DNA from: Acidimicrobiia bacterium
GTDB taxonomy: Bacteria; Actinomycetota; Acidimicrobiia; Acidimicrobiales; AC-14
Reading direction: 5' to 3'
NCBI GenBank assembly: GCA_023265025.1
Contig: JAHFUP010000034.1
Span: 1-48,754 of the forward strand
Length of the DNA: 48,754 nt
Positions 8,063 to 17,387 of the stretch are shown in pieces. Below the pieces are notes generated by a model, which was not told the origin of the DNA, made no database searches, and worked only from the letters and a program-made list of their open reading frames with translations. Position numbers and translations under genes: made by a program. The first letter of the stretch is position 1. Every line of letters begins with the position of its first letter.

Positions 8063-9262
8063 CTACGTGAGCAGGACCACTTTCACGGTCCCACCCGCGT
8101 CCACCCCGTCGCCGTCGGGGAGCAGGGCGAGGGCGTTGGCCAGGGCCATGGCCCGCAGGAGGTGGGAACCCTGGCCGCCCGAGGAGCGGATGTGCAGCCG
8201 GCCGTCGGCGTCGGGCGTGGCCACCACCCGCACCAGGTGCAGCTTCCCGTCGGGGTGCCGGCGCAGGGGCTCGTCGGCCACCGCCGGCACCTCGGGGCGA
8301 AACAACGTCCCGTGGCCGGTCATCTGCCGCAGCGCCGGCCGGGCGAACAGCTCGAAGGACACCATGGACGACACCGGGTTGCCGGGCAGGCCGAACACCG
8401 GGGTGCAGCCGACCGTGCCGAAGGCCAACGGCTTGGCCGGGCGCACCGCCACCTGCCACCAGTGCATGTCCCCGATGCGGTCGAGGACAGTCTTCACGAA
8501 GTCGAAGTCGCCCACGCTGACGCCACCGGAGGTGATGATGGCGTCGCAATCGGCCACGCCCCGCTCGATGGCGGCGGTGATGGCACTCTCGTCGTCGGGC
8601 GCCGTCCCCAGGTCGACGGGGAGCCAGCCCGCCTGGGCGACCAGGGCCAGCAGCATCGGCCGGTTGCTGTCGCGGATCTGCCCGGGCCGGAGCGCACCCA
8701 CGCCGGCCACCAGCTCGTCTCCGGTGGACAGCACGCCCACCCGGGCCGGCGGGATCACCTCCACCGTCTCGGCACCAACACTGGCCAGCACGCCAAGGTG
8801 GCCCGGGCCCAGCTCAGTGCCGGGCTCGAACAGCACCTGCCCGGCCTGGAGGTCCTCGCCAGGGCGGCGGATGTGGTCGCCAGGGCCGGCGGCCACCTCG
8901 ATCGTCACCTCGTCATTCCCGGCGGCCGACGTCCGCTCGACCATCACCACCGCGTCGGCGCCGGCCGGCAGGACCCCGCCGGTCATGATGCGCACCGCCT
9001 CGCCGGGGCCGACCTCGACGCCCGGCGGGGCGCCGGCCGCCGCGGTGCCGACCACGCGGAGCGTCACCGGCGCGCCGGCGGTGTCGGCGGCCCGCACTGC
9101 GAAGCCGTCCATGGCCGAGTTGGCGAACGACGGGACGTCGTGGCCGGCGACGACCGGGCCGGCGGTGACGCAGCCCAGGGCGGCGCCCAGGGGCAGCCAG
9201 CGGGGGCGCAGGGTCGGGCAGGCGGCCAGGATGACCTGGCGGGCCTGTTCGACAGAGATCAA
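8063..9262 (-). CDS. moeA: Molybdopterin molybdenumtransferase MoeA / gephyrin-like protein
   Basis: About 399 aa starting at a TTG that overlaps the galU stop (TTGA). MoeA inserts molybdate into adenylylated molybdopterin. Family motifs visible: SFANSAMDGFAVRA, GGVLPAGADAVVMVERT, STGDEL, TSGGVSVGDFDFVK and GLPGNPVSSMVSFE. The C-terminal beta domain is present. Context with moaA and moaC supports cofactor synthesis. A GlpR-like membrane gene in the same run leaves open that this copy is, or doubles as, the cell-division gephyrin-like protein Glp known in Corynebacterium. Nothing in the residues I can read separates the two. Confidence 0.92.
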   Translation of the reverse strand: MISVEQARQVILAACPTLRPRWLPLGAALGCVTAGPVVAGHDVPSFANSAMDGFAVRAADTAGAPVTLRVVGTAAAGAPPGVEVGPGEAVRIMTGGVLPAGADAVVMVERTSAAGNDEVTIEVAAGPGDHIRRPGEDLQAGQVLFEPGTELGPGHLGVLASVGAETVEVIPPARVGVLSTGDELVAGVGALRPGQIRDSNRPMLLALVAQAGWLPVDLGTAPDDESAITAAIERGVADCDAIITSGGVSVGDFDFVKTVLDRIGDMHWWQVAVRPAKPLAFGTVGCTPVFGLPGNPVSSMVSFELFARPALRQMTGHGTLFRPEVPAVADEPLRRHPDGKLHLVRVVATPDADGRLHIRSSGGQGSHLLRAMALANALALLPDGDGVDAGGTVKVVLLT

Positions 9263-10140
9263 ATCAGCTTCTTGCGCTGCACCAGGTCGGCGAGGAAAGT
9301 CCGGAACTTCGGCCCCAGGTCCTCCCGCTCGATGGCCAGCTCCACCGTCGCCCGGAGGTAGTCGAGCTTGTCGCCGATGTCGTAGCGGCCCTCTTCGAAG
9401 ACGTAGCCGTAGATGGTCTGCTGCTGGAGGAGCAGGGCGATGGCGTCGGTCAGCTGGATCTCGCCGCCGGCGCCGGGCTGGACCTGCTCCAGGCAGTCGA
9501 AGATCTCGGGGGTGAAGATGTAGCGGCCCATCACGGCCAGGTTCGACGGCGCGTCCTCCGGCTTGGGCTTCTCGACCACATCGAGGACACGAACCAGGGA
9601 GTCGTCGACCGCCTCCACGAGCGCGCAGCCATAGGAGCTGATCTCGTTGCGCGGAAACTCCTTCAGGGCCAGGACGGAGCGCCCGTAGCGCTCGTGGAGC
9701 GTCACCATGTCGGAGAGGACGGTCGACCGGCCGGTCATGATGTCGTCGCCGAGCATGACCGCGAACGGCTCGTCGCCGACGTGCTGGCGGGCGACCGCCA
9801 CCGCGTGCCCGAGACCCCGGGGCTCGCCCTGGCGGACGTAGTGGATGTTGGCCATCTCGGCGATGGCCTGCATCTCCTTCAGCATCTCGAACTTCCCGGC
9901 CTTCTCCAGGTAGTGCTCTAGCTCGAACGACCGGTCGAAGTGATCCTCGATGGCCCGCTTGCCGCGGCCGGTGATGATCAAGATGTCGCGGAGGCCGGCG
10001 TGGACCGCCTCTTCGACGACGTGCTGGATGGCCGGCTTGTCGACGAGGGGCAGCATCTCCTTGGGCTGCGCCTTGGTCGCCGGCAGGAACCGGGTGCCGA
10101 GCCCGGCCGCCGGAATCACCGCGGTGTTGATCCTCTTCAC
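9259..10140 (-). CDS. galU: UTP--glucose-1-phosphate uridylyltransferase GalU
   Basis: 293 aa from a GTG with GGAGGAG eight bases or so upstream. It makes UDP-glucose for cell-envelope glycans. The nucleotide-binding signature AAGLGTRFLPATKA and PKEMLPLVDKP lie near the N terminus, with FAVMLGDDI for metal binding and ALVEAVDDS and VVEKPKPEDAPS further on. The start overlaps the stop of the GGDEF gene (GTGA), and the stop overlaps the moeA start, so the three are translationally coupled. Confidence 0.97.
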   Translation of the reverse strand: MKRINTAVIPAAGLGTRFLPATKAQPKEMLPLVDKPAIQHVVEEAVHAGLRDILIITGRGKRAIEDHFDRSFELEHYLEKAGKFEMLKEMQAIAEMANIHYVRQGEPRGLGHAVAVARQHVGDEPFAVMLGDDIMTGRSTVLSDMVTLHERYGRSVLALKEFPRNEISSYGCALVEAVDDSLVRVLDVVEKPKPEDAPSNLAVMGRYIFTPEIFDCLEQVQPGAGGEIQLTDAIALLLQQQTIYGYVFEEGRYDIGDKLDYLRATVELAIEREDLGPKFRTFLADLVQRKKLI

Positions 10141-11192
10141 GGCGCTCCTCCCGGTTCCTGTTCGGCCGAATCGTCCTCGCCCGCCTGGCCTGTATCCCCA
10201 ACGACGGCGTGCTCCACACGGTTCCGGCCGCCGGCCTTGGCCCGGTACATCGCCCCGTCGGCCGCGGCCACCAGCTCCTTGGCCGACGTCCCGTGCTCGG
10301 GATAGGCGGCCACGCCGACGGAAATCGTGATGTCGAGCGACCCGGCCTCGGTGCGGAAGGGGGCGGTCCCGACCGCCGAGCGGATCTTCTCGGCCAGGAG
10401 GAGCGCGCCGGGGAGCCCGGTCTTGGGGAGCAGCAGGGTGAATTCGTCGCCGCCCCACCGGGCGACCACGTCGACCTCCCTGACCGCCTCCGTGAGCCGG
10501 CGGGCCAGCTCGATGAGGACGGTGTCGCCGGCCTGGTGGCCGTGACGGTCGTTCACACCCTTCATCTGGTCGAGCTCGACGAAGACGACCGCGAACGGCT
10601 CGATGAAGCGGACGGCCCGCGACAGCTCGGACTCGAGGCGCAGGTCGAAGTTGCGGCGGTTCCACAGGCCGGTCATGCCGTCGGTGAGCGACAGCCGGAC
10701 GGCTTCCTCGTACAGGAAGCTGTTCTCGATCGCCGTCTCGGCCTGGCGCACCAGGATGGCGACAGCGTGGACGTCGTCCTCGTCGAAGGGGACCGCCCGC
10801 CCGTAGTAGGCGAGGACGCCGAAGGGGTGGCCGCCGGACCGCAGGGGGATGGCCATCGCCGCACCGCCGGGGTCGGGCTCCTGGGACGTCGGCTCGGCCT
10901 GCTCGCCGTCGGGCCACAGGACGGCGGTGCCCAGGTGCGACGCGGCGCCGGCCAGCCCGCCCGTCACCTCGCCGGCGATCTCGGCCGGCGTCCCGACCTG
11001 TTCCATCGGCCGCAGCCGCTCGCTCCCGGCCACGACCACGTAGAAGACGCCCGTCGTGGCGAGCAGGTAGGTGGTGCTCGTCTGCAGGAGCGCGGAGACC
11101 ATGACCTGGCGGTCCCGGGTGGACGCCAGGACGTCGCCCAACTGGGCCAGCGCCTGGCGGAAGTCGCGCAGCCGAGCCCGGGGATCGTCCAC
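10137..11192 (-). CDS. GAF-GGDEF diguanylate cyclase
   Basis: 351 aa, no signal peptide or membrane segment, so cytoplasmic. Residues about 20-165 form a GAF-like sensor. A GGDEF domain follows: VELDQMKGVNDRHGH supplies metal and base contacts, and RWGGDEF is the intact active site. An RxxD sequence (REVD) sits five residues before it, the product-inhibition I-site. An active, feedback-controlled c-di-GMP synthase is expected. The Asp/Glu-rich tail is short and variable. It is the first gene of the coupled run into galU. Confidence 0.93.
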   Translation of the reverse strand: MDDPRARLRDFRQALAQLGDVLASTRDRQVMVSALLQTSTTYLLATTGVFYVVVAGSERLRPMEQVGTPAEIAGEVTGGLAGAASHLGTAVLWPDGEQAEPTSQEPDPGGAAMAIPLRSGGHPFGVLAYYGRAVPFDEDDVHAVAILVRQAETAIENSFLYEEAVRLSLTDGMTGLWNRRNFDLRLESELSRAVRFIEPFAVVFVELDQMKGVNDRHGHQAGDTVLIELARRLTEAVREVDVVARWGGDEFTLLLPKTGLPGALLLAEKIRSAVGTAPFRTEAGSLDITISVGVAAYPEHGTSAKELVAAADGAMYRAKAGGRNRVEHAVVGDTGQAGEDDSAEQEPGGAP

Positions 11193-11278
11193 CGGGACAA
11201 TGGTACGGCCTGCGGTACTCTGGGAGTCGACCGGTCCCTGTGCGATCCGCGCCGGACTGCGCCCTCCCGGGAGTGTTG

Positions 11279-11632
11279 ATGCCGAAGTACGAGTACGCCT
11301 GCAAATCCTGTGGTGAGCGCCTTGAGGTCACGCAGTCGTTCGCGGACCCTCCGCTGACCGAGTGCCCGGCGTGCGGCGGCGTGCTGCGCAAGGTCTTCAG
11401 CGCGCCCTCGATCGCGTTCAAGGGCAGCGGCTTCTACCGGACGGACAACCGCAAGCGCCGCCAGGAGCCGAAAGAGCCGAAGGTGGACGCGACGTCGGAC
11501 TCCACGGCGACGAAGGCCGACGCGACCTCCTCATCTGACGCCTCGGACGGGAAAAAGGCGGAACCGGCCAAGAAGGAGGCCGTGGCGTCCACCGACACCA
11601 AGCCGAAGGCCGCCGAGGCGAAGACCGCCTGA
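11279..11632 (+). CDS. FmdB family zinc ribbon protein
   Basis: 117 aa from an ATG preceded by GGGAG. The N terminus is a single zinc ribbon with two CxxC pairs (YACKSCGERLEV and CPACGGVLRKVF), followed by the family's typical SAPSIAFKGSGFY. The last 60 residues are Lys/Ala/Asp/Thr-rich and probably disordered. Exact role is unknown; the family is linked by name to formamidase regulation and is common in actinobacteria. Confidence 0.93.
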   Translation: MPKYEYACKSCGERLEVTQSFADPPLTECPACGGVLRKVFSAPSIAFKGSGFYRTDNRKRRQEPKEPKVDATSDSTATKADATSSSDASDGKKAEPAKKEAVASTDTKPKAAEAKTA

Positions 11633-11642
11633 GGCGAGGTCG

Positions 11643-12446
11643 GTGATGCTGCCGTCCGCCGAGATCGGCGTCTTCGGTGGGACGGCCTTCTACTCCTTCC
11701 TCGACGACGTCGAGGAGGTGGCGGTCCAGACGCCGTTCGGGTCACCATCGGCGCCGGCGGCCGTCGGGTCGGTCGGCGGCCGGCGGGTGGCGTTCCTGCC
11801 CCGCCACGGAGCGGGGCACGGCATTCCCGCCCACCGGGTGAACTACCGGGCCAACCTCTGGGCCCTGCGCCGGCTGGGCGTCCGCCGGGTGCTGGCGCCG
11901 TGCTCGGTGGGCTCGCTGCAGCCCCATGTGCGACCGGGGGACATCGTGGTGTGCGACCAGCTCGTCGATCGCACCTCCGGGCGGGCCGACACGTTCTTCG
12001 AGGGGCCGCTGCCGGCGCACGTCTCCTTCGCCGACCCGTACTGCCCGGAGCTGGCGGCGGTAGCCGTCGACGCAGCACGGGCCGAGAGCGCCACGGTGCA
12101 CGATCGCGGCACGGTCGTGGTCATCCAGGGGCCGCGATTCTCGACGCGGGCCGAGTCGAGGTGGTTCTCCTCGGCGGGCTGGGAGGTCGTCAACATGACC
12201 CAGTACCCCGAGGCGGTCCTGGCCCGGGAGCTCGGCCTCTGCTACTCCGGTTTAGCCCTGGTCACCGACTACGACGCGGGGGTGGAGCGCGCTGAGGCGG
12301 TGACGATGGAGACGGTGTTCCGGGTGCTGGCCGAGAACATCGAGCGGGTGAAGGCGGTCCTGCTGCGGGCCATCCCGGCCATCCCGGCGGACGCCGGCTG
12401 CGGCTGTGCCGACGGGGCTATGGATCCGGGGTCGTTGCCCACCTAG
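11643..12446 (+). CDS. S-methyl-5'-thioadenosine phosphorylase (or related 6-oxopurine phosphorylase)
   Basis: 267 aa. It cleaves methylthioadenosine with phosphate, in polyamine and methionine salvage. Visible family features: IGVFGGTAFYSF near the N terminus with the phosphate-binding GGT, PRHGAGHGIPAHRVNYRAN, and VIQGPRFSTRAESRWF with NMTQYPEAVLARE for base and ribose contacts. MTA-specific and inosine-type members share these motifs, so the exact nucleoside is not certain. GTG 11643 and ATG 11646 are both possible starts. Only 10 bp follow the FmdB gene, so co-transcription is likely. Confidence 0.9.
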   Translation: MMLPSAEIGVFGGTAFYSFLDDVEEVAVQTPFGSPSAPAAVGSVGGRRVAFLPRHGAGHGIPAHRVNYRANLWALRRLGVRRVLAPCSVGSLQPHVRPGDIVVCDQLVDRTSGRADTFFEGPLPAHVSFADPYCPELAAVAVDAARAESATVHDRGTVVVIQGPRFSTRAESRWFSSAGWEVVNMTQYPEAVLARELGLCYSGLALVTDYDAGVERAEAVTMETVFRVLAENIERVKAVLLRAIPAIPADAGCGCADGAMDPGSLPT

Positions 12447-12509
12447 TCTTACCGTCGGTACGGCGCTTCCCCCTCCGTGATGTTCGATTTCTCCGGAGGA
12501 GCAACGTCA

Positions 12510-13238
12510 GTGCGCCTGCGCCGCCTCGCCCGATCCCCGTTCGCCTACTGGGCGGCCGTCGTCGCCCTCGCCGCCTTCACCGCCTTCACCGTCGCCGGCC
12601 AGGTGGGCCGGGCCGGCGCCCAGGCCGATCGCTACGGCGGGCTGCGGCCCGTGGTGGTCGCCGCCCGGCCGGTGGAGGCCGGGGCGGTGGTGCGCTCGTC
12701 CGACGTGGTGGTGCGGTCCATGCCGGCGTCGTTCCTGCCCGAGGGGGCGGTGAGGGCGGCCGGCGACGTCGTGGGCCGCACGGTCGTCGTGCCGCTGTTC
12801 AGGGGCTCGGCTGTCGTCGCCGCCAACCTGGCGCCGGACGGGCTGGAGGGTCTGGCCGCCCTCCTGCCCGCCGGCGCCCGGGCCGTGGCCGTGCCCACCG
12901 GGTCGGCGTCGGTCGCAGTGCGGCGGGGCGACCGGGTCGACGTCCTGGCCACCTTCGACCCTCCGCCGGCCGGCGAGGACCCGACGTTCCCGGTGGCCGA
13001 GGCTGCCCTGGTGGTCGACGTGGGCCCCGAGGCGGTGGCGGTGGCCGTCGCCCCCGAGGAGGCGGTGCGGGTGGCCTACGCGATCGCCGCCGGCGTGGTG
13101 ACGCTCGCCCTCACCGCAGAGGTGAGGCCAGCACCGCCAGCACGGCCAGCCCCGCCGCCACCCGGTACACCACGAACGGCAGGAACGTCCGGGTCCGCAC
13201 CACCTTCAGGATCAGCGATACCGCAACAAGCCCGGTGA
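12510..13238 (+). CDS. SAF domain protein, CpaB/RcpC-like
   Basis: About 242 aa from a GTG with GGAGGA nine bases upstream. One N-terminal membrane segment (YWAAVVALAAFTAFTVAG) precedes a SAF domain around residues 45-115, with VVVAARPVEAGAVVRSSDV and the turn typical of CpaB/FlgA-type proteins. CpaB members act in Flp pilus secretion, but no pilus genes are nearby, so a periplasmic SAF protein of unknown partner is the safer call. The last 42 codons are Pro/Ser-rich and overlap the uppP 3' end on the other strand. Confidence 0.72.
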   Translation: MRLRRLARSPFAYWAAVVALAAFTAFTVAGQVGRAGAQADRYGGLRPVVVAARPVEAGAVVRSSDVVVRSMPASFLPEGAVRAAGDVVGRTVVVPLFRGSAVVAANLAPDGLEGLAALLPAGARAVAVPTGSASVAVRRGDRVDVLATFDPPPAGEDPTFPVAEAALVVDVGPEAVAVAVAPEEAVRVAYAIAAGVVTLALTAEVRPAPPARPAPPPPGTPRTAGTSGSAPPSGSAIPQQAR

Positions 13239-13977
13239 CCGCCGACGCGATAATCCCCCAGCCGAAGGCGGCGGCCGTGCCGGGGGGCAGGCCGTCCTTC
13301 ACCAGACCGAGCCCCTTGTACAAGGCGGCCCCGCCGGTGATCGGCATGCTCATCAGGAAGGACAGCCGGGCCGCCGAGTTGCGGTCGAACCCGAGGAAGC
13401 GGCCGGCGGTGATGGTGATGCCCGACCGGGACACGCCGGGGGAGAGGGCGGCGGCCTGGGCCAGGCCCATGGTCAGCGCCTGGCGGGGCCCGTAGTCCTC
13501 CTCGCGCCGGTTGCTCGGCAGACGGTCGGCCACGGCCAGGAGCAGGCCGAACACGATGAGCATGACGGCGATGAGCCAGATCTGCCCGAGGTGCTCGTTG
13601 ATCGTGCTCTCCAGGCCGGCGCCGACGACGGCCCCGGGAAGGGCCGAGAGCAGCAGCAGCCACGCCAGCCGCTCGTCGGCGGTGCGGACCGCCCGCTGGC
13701 GCATCGACGTCAGGCCGGCGACGGCCAAGCGGGCCAGGTCCTTCCGGAAGTACAGCAATGTGGCCAGGATCGTGCCGACGTGCAGGGCGACGTCGAACGT
13801 CTTGTTGAGGTCGGCGTTGGCCTTGCCGGTCAGCTCCGTCCAGCCCAACAGCCAGGGCACGAGGATGAGGTGGCCGCTGGAGGAGATGGGCAGGAACTCC
13901 GACAGCCCTTGGGTGATCCCCAGCACGATGGCGTGGACGACGGGGATGTGGCCGGCGGCGGCCTGGGCGAGGAGCAC
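13111..13977 (-). CDS. uppP: Undecaprenyl-diphosphatase UppP (BacA)
   Basis: 288 aa, multi-pass membrane enzyme recycling undecaprenyl pyrophosphate for peptidoglycan and other envelope glycans. Both active-site signatures are present: GITQGLSEFLPISSSGHL near the N terminus and SPGVSRSGITITAGR in the second half. Length and hydrophobic profile fit the family. The 3' end overlaps the CpaB-like gene tail-to-tail. Confidence 0.96.
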   Translation of the reverse strand: MLLAQAAAGHIPVVHAIVLGITQGLSEFLPISSSGHLILVPWLLGWTELTGKANADLNKTFDVALHVGTILATLLYFRKDLARLAVAGLTSMRQRAVRTADERLAWLLLLSALPGAVVGAGLESTINEHLGQIWLIAVMLIVFGLLLAVADRLPSNRREEDYGPRQALTMGLAQAAALSPGVSRSGITITAGRFLGFDRNSAARLSFLMSMPITGGAALYKGLGLVKDGLPPGTAAAFGWGIIASAVTGLVAVSLILKVVRTRTFLPFVVYRVAAGLAVLAVLASPLR

Positions 13978-14009
13978 CGCCGGAGGTTACGGGCTGGGAT
14001 ACTGGTGCC

Positions 14010-14552
14010 ATGCGCGCCGTGCTGGTCAACGCCGAATCCTTCCTCGAACAGCGCCGCCGGCAGGGCATGGACAAGTTCGACGAGATGTGGGAAGGGGAGT
14101 GGCACTTCGTGAACCCGCCGAAGTCGTGGCACTCCTTTCTCAACGGCGACATGCTCGTCGTCCTGCGGCCGCACGCCGAGCGTGCCGGCCTGCGTTCAAC
14201 GGGAGACGCCCTGGGTGTCTTCGCCTCGGGGAGTGACTGGCGGATCCCCGACCAGGCGTATGTCCGTCCGGACCAGATCGTCGAGGAGGGCGTCACTGGT
14301 GCCGAGTTCGTCGTGGAGTTCCGCTCGCCGGGCGACGAGAGTTACGCGAAGCTGCCGTTCTACGCCGGCCGGGGCGTCACCGAGGCGATGATCGTGCACC
14401 GGGACCGGCGGTTCGAGCTGTTCGGCCTGGACGGCGCCGGCGCCTACCAACCCGTCGAGGACGGCCGCTGCGAGACCCTGGGCGTGACGTTCTCGACCGT
14501 CGCCGGCCCCAAGCTGCGGATCGAGTGGGACGGCGGCTCGGCGGAGGTCTAG
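14010..14552 (+). CDS. Uma2 family (DUF820, PD-(D/E)XK-fold) protein
   Basis: 180 aa. The segment WRIPDQAYVRPDQIV, then FVVEFRSPGDESYAKLPFYAG, corresponds to the Uma2 core in which Asp, Glu and Lys of a restriction-like nuclease fold lie in PDxxV and E-x-SPxD-x-K arrangements. Uma2 proteins are abundant in cyanobacteria and actinobacteria and are of uncertain function. A second Uma2 gene is at 25.0 kb. The gene ends four bases inside the tldE 3' end, convergent. Confidence 0.8.
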   Translation: MRAVLVNAESFLEQRRRQGMDKFDEMWEGEWHFVNPPKSWHSFLNGDMLVVLRPHAERAGLRSTGDALGVFASGSDWRIPDQAYVRPDQIVEEGVTGAEFVVEFRSPGDESYAKLPFYAGRGVTEAMIVHRDRRFELFGLDGAGAYQPVEDGRCETLGVTFSTVAGPKLRIEWDGGSAEV

Positions 14553-15892
14553 GAGCCGCTGAGCTGGACGTCGCCGATGACCAGCGTCATCCCGGCCGCG
14601 CCGCCTGGTAGCCACTCCCGGTCACCGCCGACGGCGACGAGGTCGAGCAACATGCGCTGGAGGGTGGAGGCGATGGTGGCCTCCCGCACCGGCTCGGCCG
14701 GCGCCCCGTCCCGGAAGAGCAGGCCCTCGACGCCGACCGAGAAGTCGCCGCTGATCGGGTTGGCGCCCGAGTGGAGGCCGGTGACCGACTGCACCAGCAG
14801 CCCGTCGCCGACGTCGGCCATCAGCTGCTCCTGGGTGCGGTCGCCGGGCGTGAGGCTCAGGGCCCGGCTGCCGACGCCGGGCGTCGAGCGGTAGCCGCCC
14901 CGAACCGCCGACGCGTTCGAGGGCTGGTCGCACCGCCGGCCGGTGTAGGAGTTGTGCAGGAAGCCCTGCAGGACGCCGCCGGAGATGAGGACGTTGCGCC
15001 GGCTGGCCAGGCCCTCGGCGTCGTAGCGGCCGGCGCCCCAGGCCAGGGGCTCGGTGGGGTCGTCGACGAGGGTAAGGAACGGCACGGCGACCGCCTCCCC
15101 GACTCGGCCGGCGAACAGCGAGCGCCCCTTGATCACCGAGGAGGCGGACAGTCCCGAGGACAGCAGGCCGAGGAAGGACGACGACACCGACGGGTCGAGG
15201 AGGACGGTGACCCGGCGCGACGCCGGCTTGCGGGCGCCGAGGAGCCGGGTGGACTTCTCGGCCGCGTCCTTGACGGCCTTGGCCATGTCGAGGTCCTCCG
15301 GCGTGCGGGCCACCGAGTACCCCGTGCCGGTCATCGTGCCGGTGCCCTCGCCGGCGAGCGCCGAGGCCACGATCGAGCACCCCGAACGGCGGGTGGTCGC
15401 CCGGATGCCCTGCGTCGTGGCGATGGCCGACTCCGACGTCGAGTCGCCGTACTCGGCCGATTCGAGGCCGCGGATGCGGGAGTCGGCGGCCCGGACGGCC
15501 CGCTCCAGCTCGAGGGCCATCTCGACCTTGCGGTCGGTCGGGAAGCTGGCCAGCTCGGGCCGGTACAGGTCCAGGTCGACCGGCTCGACGCCATCGGGGG
15601 CCACCAGGCCGAGGTACTCGTCGACCGTGCCGAAGGCGGCGTTGTCGCGGGCCTCCTCCAGCGTCTCGGCGACGATCGTCTCGTCGAGGGACGCGGCGTA
15701 GGCGAAGCCCTGGCGCCCGTCGACGATCACCCGCACGCCCACGCCCTGGGTGTCCGCCGACGAGAGCGACTCGACCCCCCCGTCGAACACCTTGACCTCG
15801 GTGTGGTGGCTCCGCCCGAGGTAGGCCTCGACCTGCTCGCCCGGCCGGGCGCGCTCGACGATGCCGTCAGCCAGCTTCAGCAGCTCGCTCAC
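14549..15892 (-). CDS. tldE: TldE/PmbA family subunit of the TldD-TldE metalloprotease
   Basis: 447 aa from a GTG overlapping the tldD stop (GTGA). TldE is the non-catalytic partner of TldD in a heterodimeric peptidase that trims modified peptides and leader sequences. Family segments include GVGVRVIVDGRQGFAYA, GLHSGANPISGDFSVGVEG and the C-terminal GDREWLPGG region. No HExxxH is present, as expected for TldE. Translational coupling to tldD fits equal subunit supply. Confidence 0.93.
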   Translation of the reverse strand: MSELLKLADGIVERARPGEQVEAYLGRSHHTEVKVFDGGVESLSSADTQGVGVRVIVDGRQGFAYAASLDETIVAETLEEARDNAAFGTVDEYLGLVAPDGVEPVDLDLYRPELASFPTDRKVEMALELERAVRAADSRIRGLESAEYGDSTSESAIATTQGIRATTRRSGCSIVASALAGEGTGTMTGTGYSVARTPEDLDMAKAVKDAAEKSTRLLGARKPASRRVTVLLDPSVSSSFLGLLSSGLSASSVIKGRSLFAGRVGEAVAVPFLTLVDDPTEPLAWGAGRYDAEGLASRRNVLISGGVLQGFLHNSYTGRRCDQPSNASAVRGGYRSTPGVGSRALSLTPGDRTQEQLMADVGDGLLVQSVTGLHSGANPISGDFSVGVEGLLFRDGAPAEPVREATIASTLQRMLLDLVAVGGDREWLPGGAAGMTLVIGDVQLSGS

Positions 15893-17277
15893 GCTGCGGT
15901 TCCGCCGACGGTCATGGCCGACACCCGCAGGGTGGGCTGGCCGGAGGAGACCGGCACGCCCTGGCCGTCCTTGCCGCAGGTGCCGGTCCAGGTGTCGAAG
16001 TCGTTGCCCACCGCGTCGATGGCCCGCAGGACCTCGGGGCCGTTCCCGATCAGGTTGGCCGAGCGGATCGGGTGGGTGATCTCCCCGTTCTCGATCATGT
16101 ACGCCTCGGTGATCCCGAACACGAAGTCGCCAGTGGCGGTGTTGACCTGGCCGCCGCCGAGCTGCACGCAGTAGATGCCGTGCGGGGTCTGGCGGATGAT
16201 CTCCTCGGGGTCCTCCTCGCCGGCCAGGACGTAGGTGTTGGTCATGCGCACCATCGGGAGGTGGTGGTAGCTCTGCCGGCGGCCGTTGCCCGAGGACTGG
16301 CGGCCGGCCTTGCGGGCCCGCAGGTGGTCCCACATGTAGTCGGTGAGCTCGCCGTTCTCGATGAGGGAGTTGCGCTGGGCCGGGTGGCCCTCGTCGTCGA
16401 TGGCGTAGGTGCCCCACTCGCGGGCGTAGGTGCCGTCGTCGACCAGGTTGACGAGCGGGCTGGCCACCTGGGTGCCCACCTTGTCCCGGAAGACCGAGGC
16501 GTCGCGGCCGACCAGGTCGGCCTCCAGCCCGTGCCCGCACGCCTCGTGGAACAGGACGCCGCCGGCGCCGCGCTTGAGGACGACCGGCAACGTCCCGCTC
16601 GGCGCCGGCCGGGCCTTGAGCATCACCAAGGCCCGGCGGGCGGCCTCCCGGGCGATGTCGGCCGGGTCGACCTCGTCGAACAGCTCGAAGCCGATGGTGC
16701 GGCCGGGCGCCTCGTAGCCGGTCTGCATGCCGGTGTCGCCCGAGGCCACGCAGCTGACCATCAGCCGGGTGCGGACCTGGTCGTCGGTGGTGAGCAGCCC
16801 GTCGGAGTTGGCCACCAGGATCTTGCGGTGGCTGTCGCCGTAGGTGGCCCCCACCTGGCGGACGGCCCCGCCGGCGGCCCGGGCCGCGTCGTTGGCCTTG
16901 AGCAGGAGGTCGGCCTTGCGGGACTTGGCCACGTCCTCCGGGAGGATCTGCACCTCGTGAGGCGACGTGTTGTTCCGGCGGGTGAGGGCGACCTCGCGGA
17001 CCCCGCCCCCGCCACCCCGGGCCGCGGCGCCGGCGGCTTCGGCCGCGGCGCGCAGGCCTTCTTCGGTGAGGTCGGAGGTGTGGGCGAAACCCGTCGTGTC
17101 GTCCCGTACGACCCGGATGCCGGCGCCCCGGTCGCGGCCGGAAGTGAGCTCCTCGATCTTGCCGTCGTCCAGGCGGGCGGAGGACGAGAGCTTGTCCTCG
17201 GCGAAGACCTCGGCGAAATCGCCGCCGGTGCGGAGAGCGGCGGCCAGGACCCGTGCGACGACGGCTTCATCGATCAT
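15889..17277 (-). CDS. tldD: TldD family metalloprotease
   Basis: 462 aa. Catalytic subunit of the TldD-TldE protease. The zinc motif is LFHEACGHGLEADLV (HExxxH), within the usual VLKRGAGGVLFHEACGH context. Further family features are GIRVVRDDTTGFAHTSDL near the N terminus and MVRMTNTYVLAG later. I take the ATG at 17277 because the family begins just before MIDEAVVARVLA. It precedes and overlaps tldE. Confidence 0.95.
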   Translation of the reverse strand: MIDEAVVARVLAAALRTGGDFAEVFAEDKLSSSARLDDGKIEELTSGRDRGAGIRVVRDDTTGFAHTSDLTEEGLRAAAEAAGAAARGGGGGVREVALTRRNNTSPHEVQILPEDVAKSRKADLLLKANDAARAAGGAVRQVGATYGDSHRKILVANSDGLLTTDDQVRTRLMVSCVASGDTGMQTGYEAPGRTIGFELFDEVDPADIAREAARRALVMLKARPAPSGTLPVVLKRGAGGVLFHEACGHGLEADLVGRDASVFRDKVGTQVASPLVNLVDDGTYAREWGTYAIDDEGHPAQRNSLIENGELTDYMWDHLRARKAGRQSSGNGRRQSYHHLPMVRMTNTYVLAGEEDPEEIIRQTPHGIYCVQLGGGQVNTATGDFVFGITEAYMIENGEITHPIRSANLIGNGPEVLRAIDAVGNDFDTWTGTCGKDGQGVPVSSGQPTLRVSAMTVGGTAA

Positions 17278-17387
17278 CCGGCGATCGTACCGGCGGCGCG
17301 GCAGATACCGGGGTGGGGCCCCTGTCGACGGACCCCTGCCGGCGCGATACTTGGACCGCCAATCGGGACATTGTCAGAGGGGGGACG

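Noticed and set aside
9259-11421. Single fused GGDEF-GalU protein from one long open frame
   Set aside because: The part upstream of the GalU GTG is an out-of-frame shadow of the GGDEF gene; a Shine-Dalgarno and GTGA overlap support separate genes.
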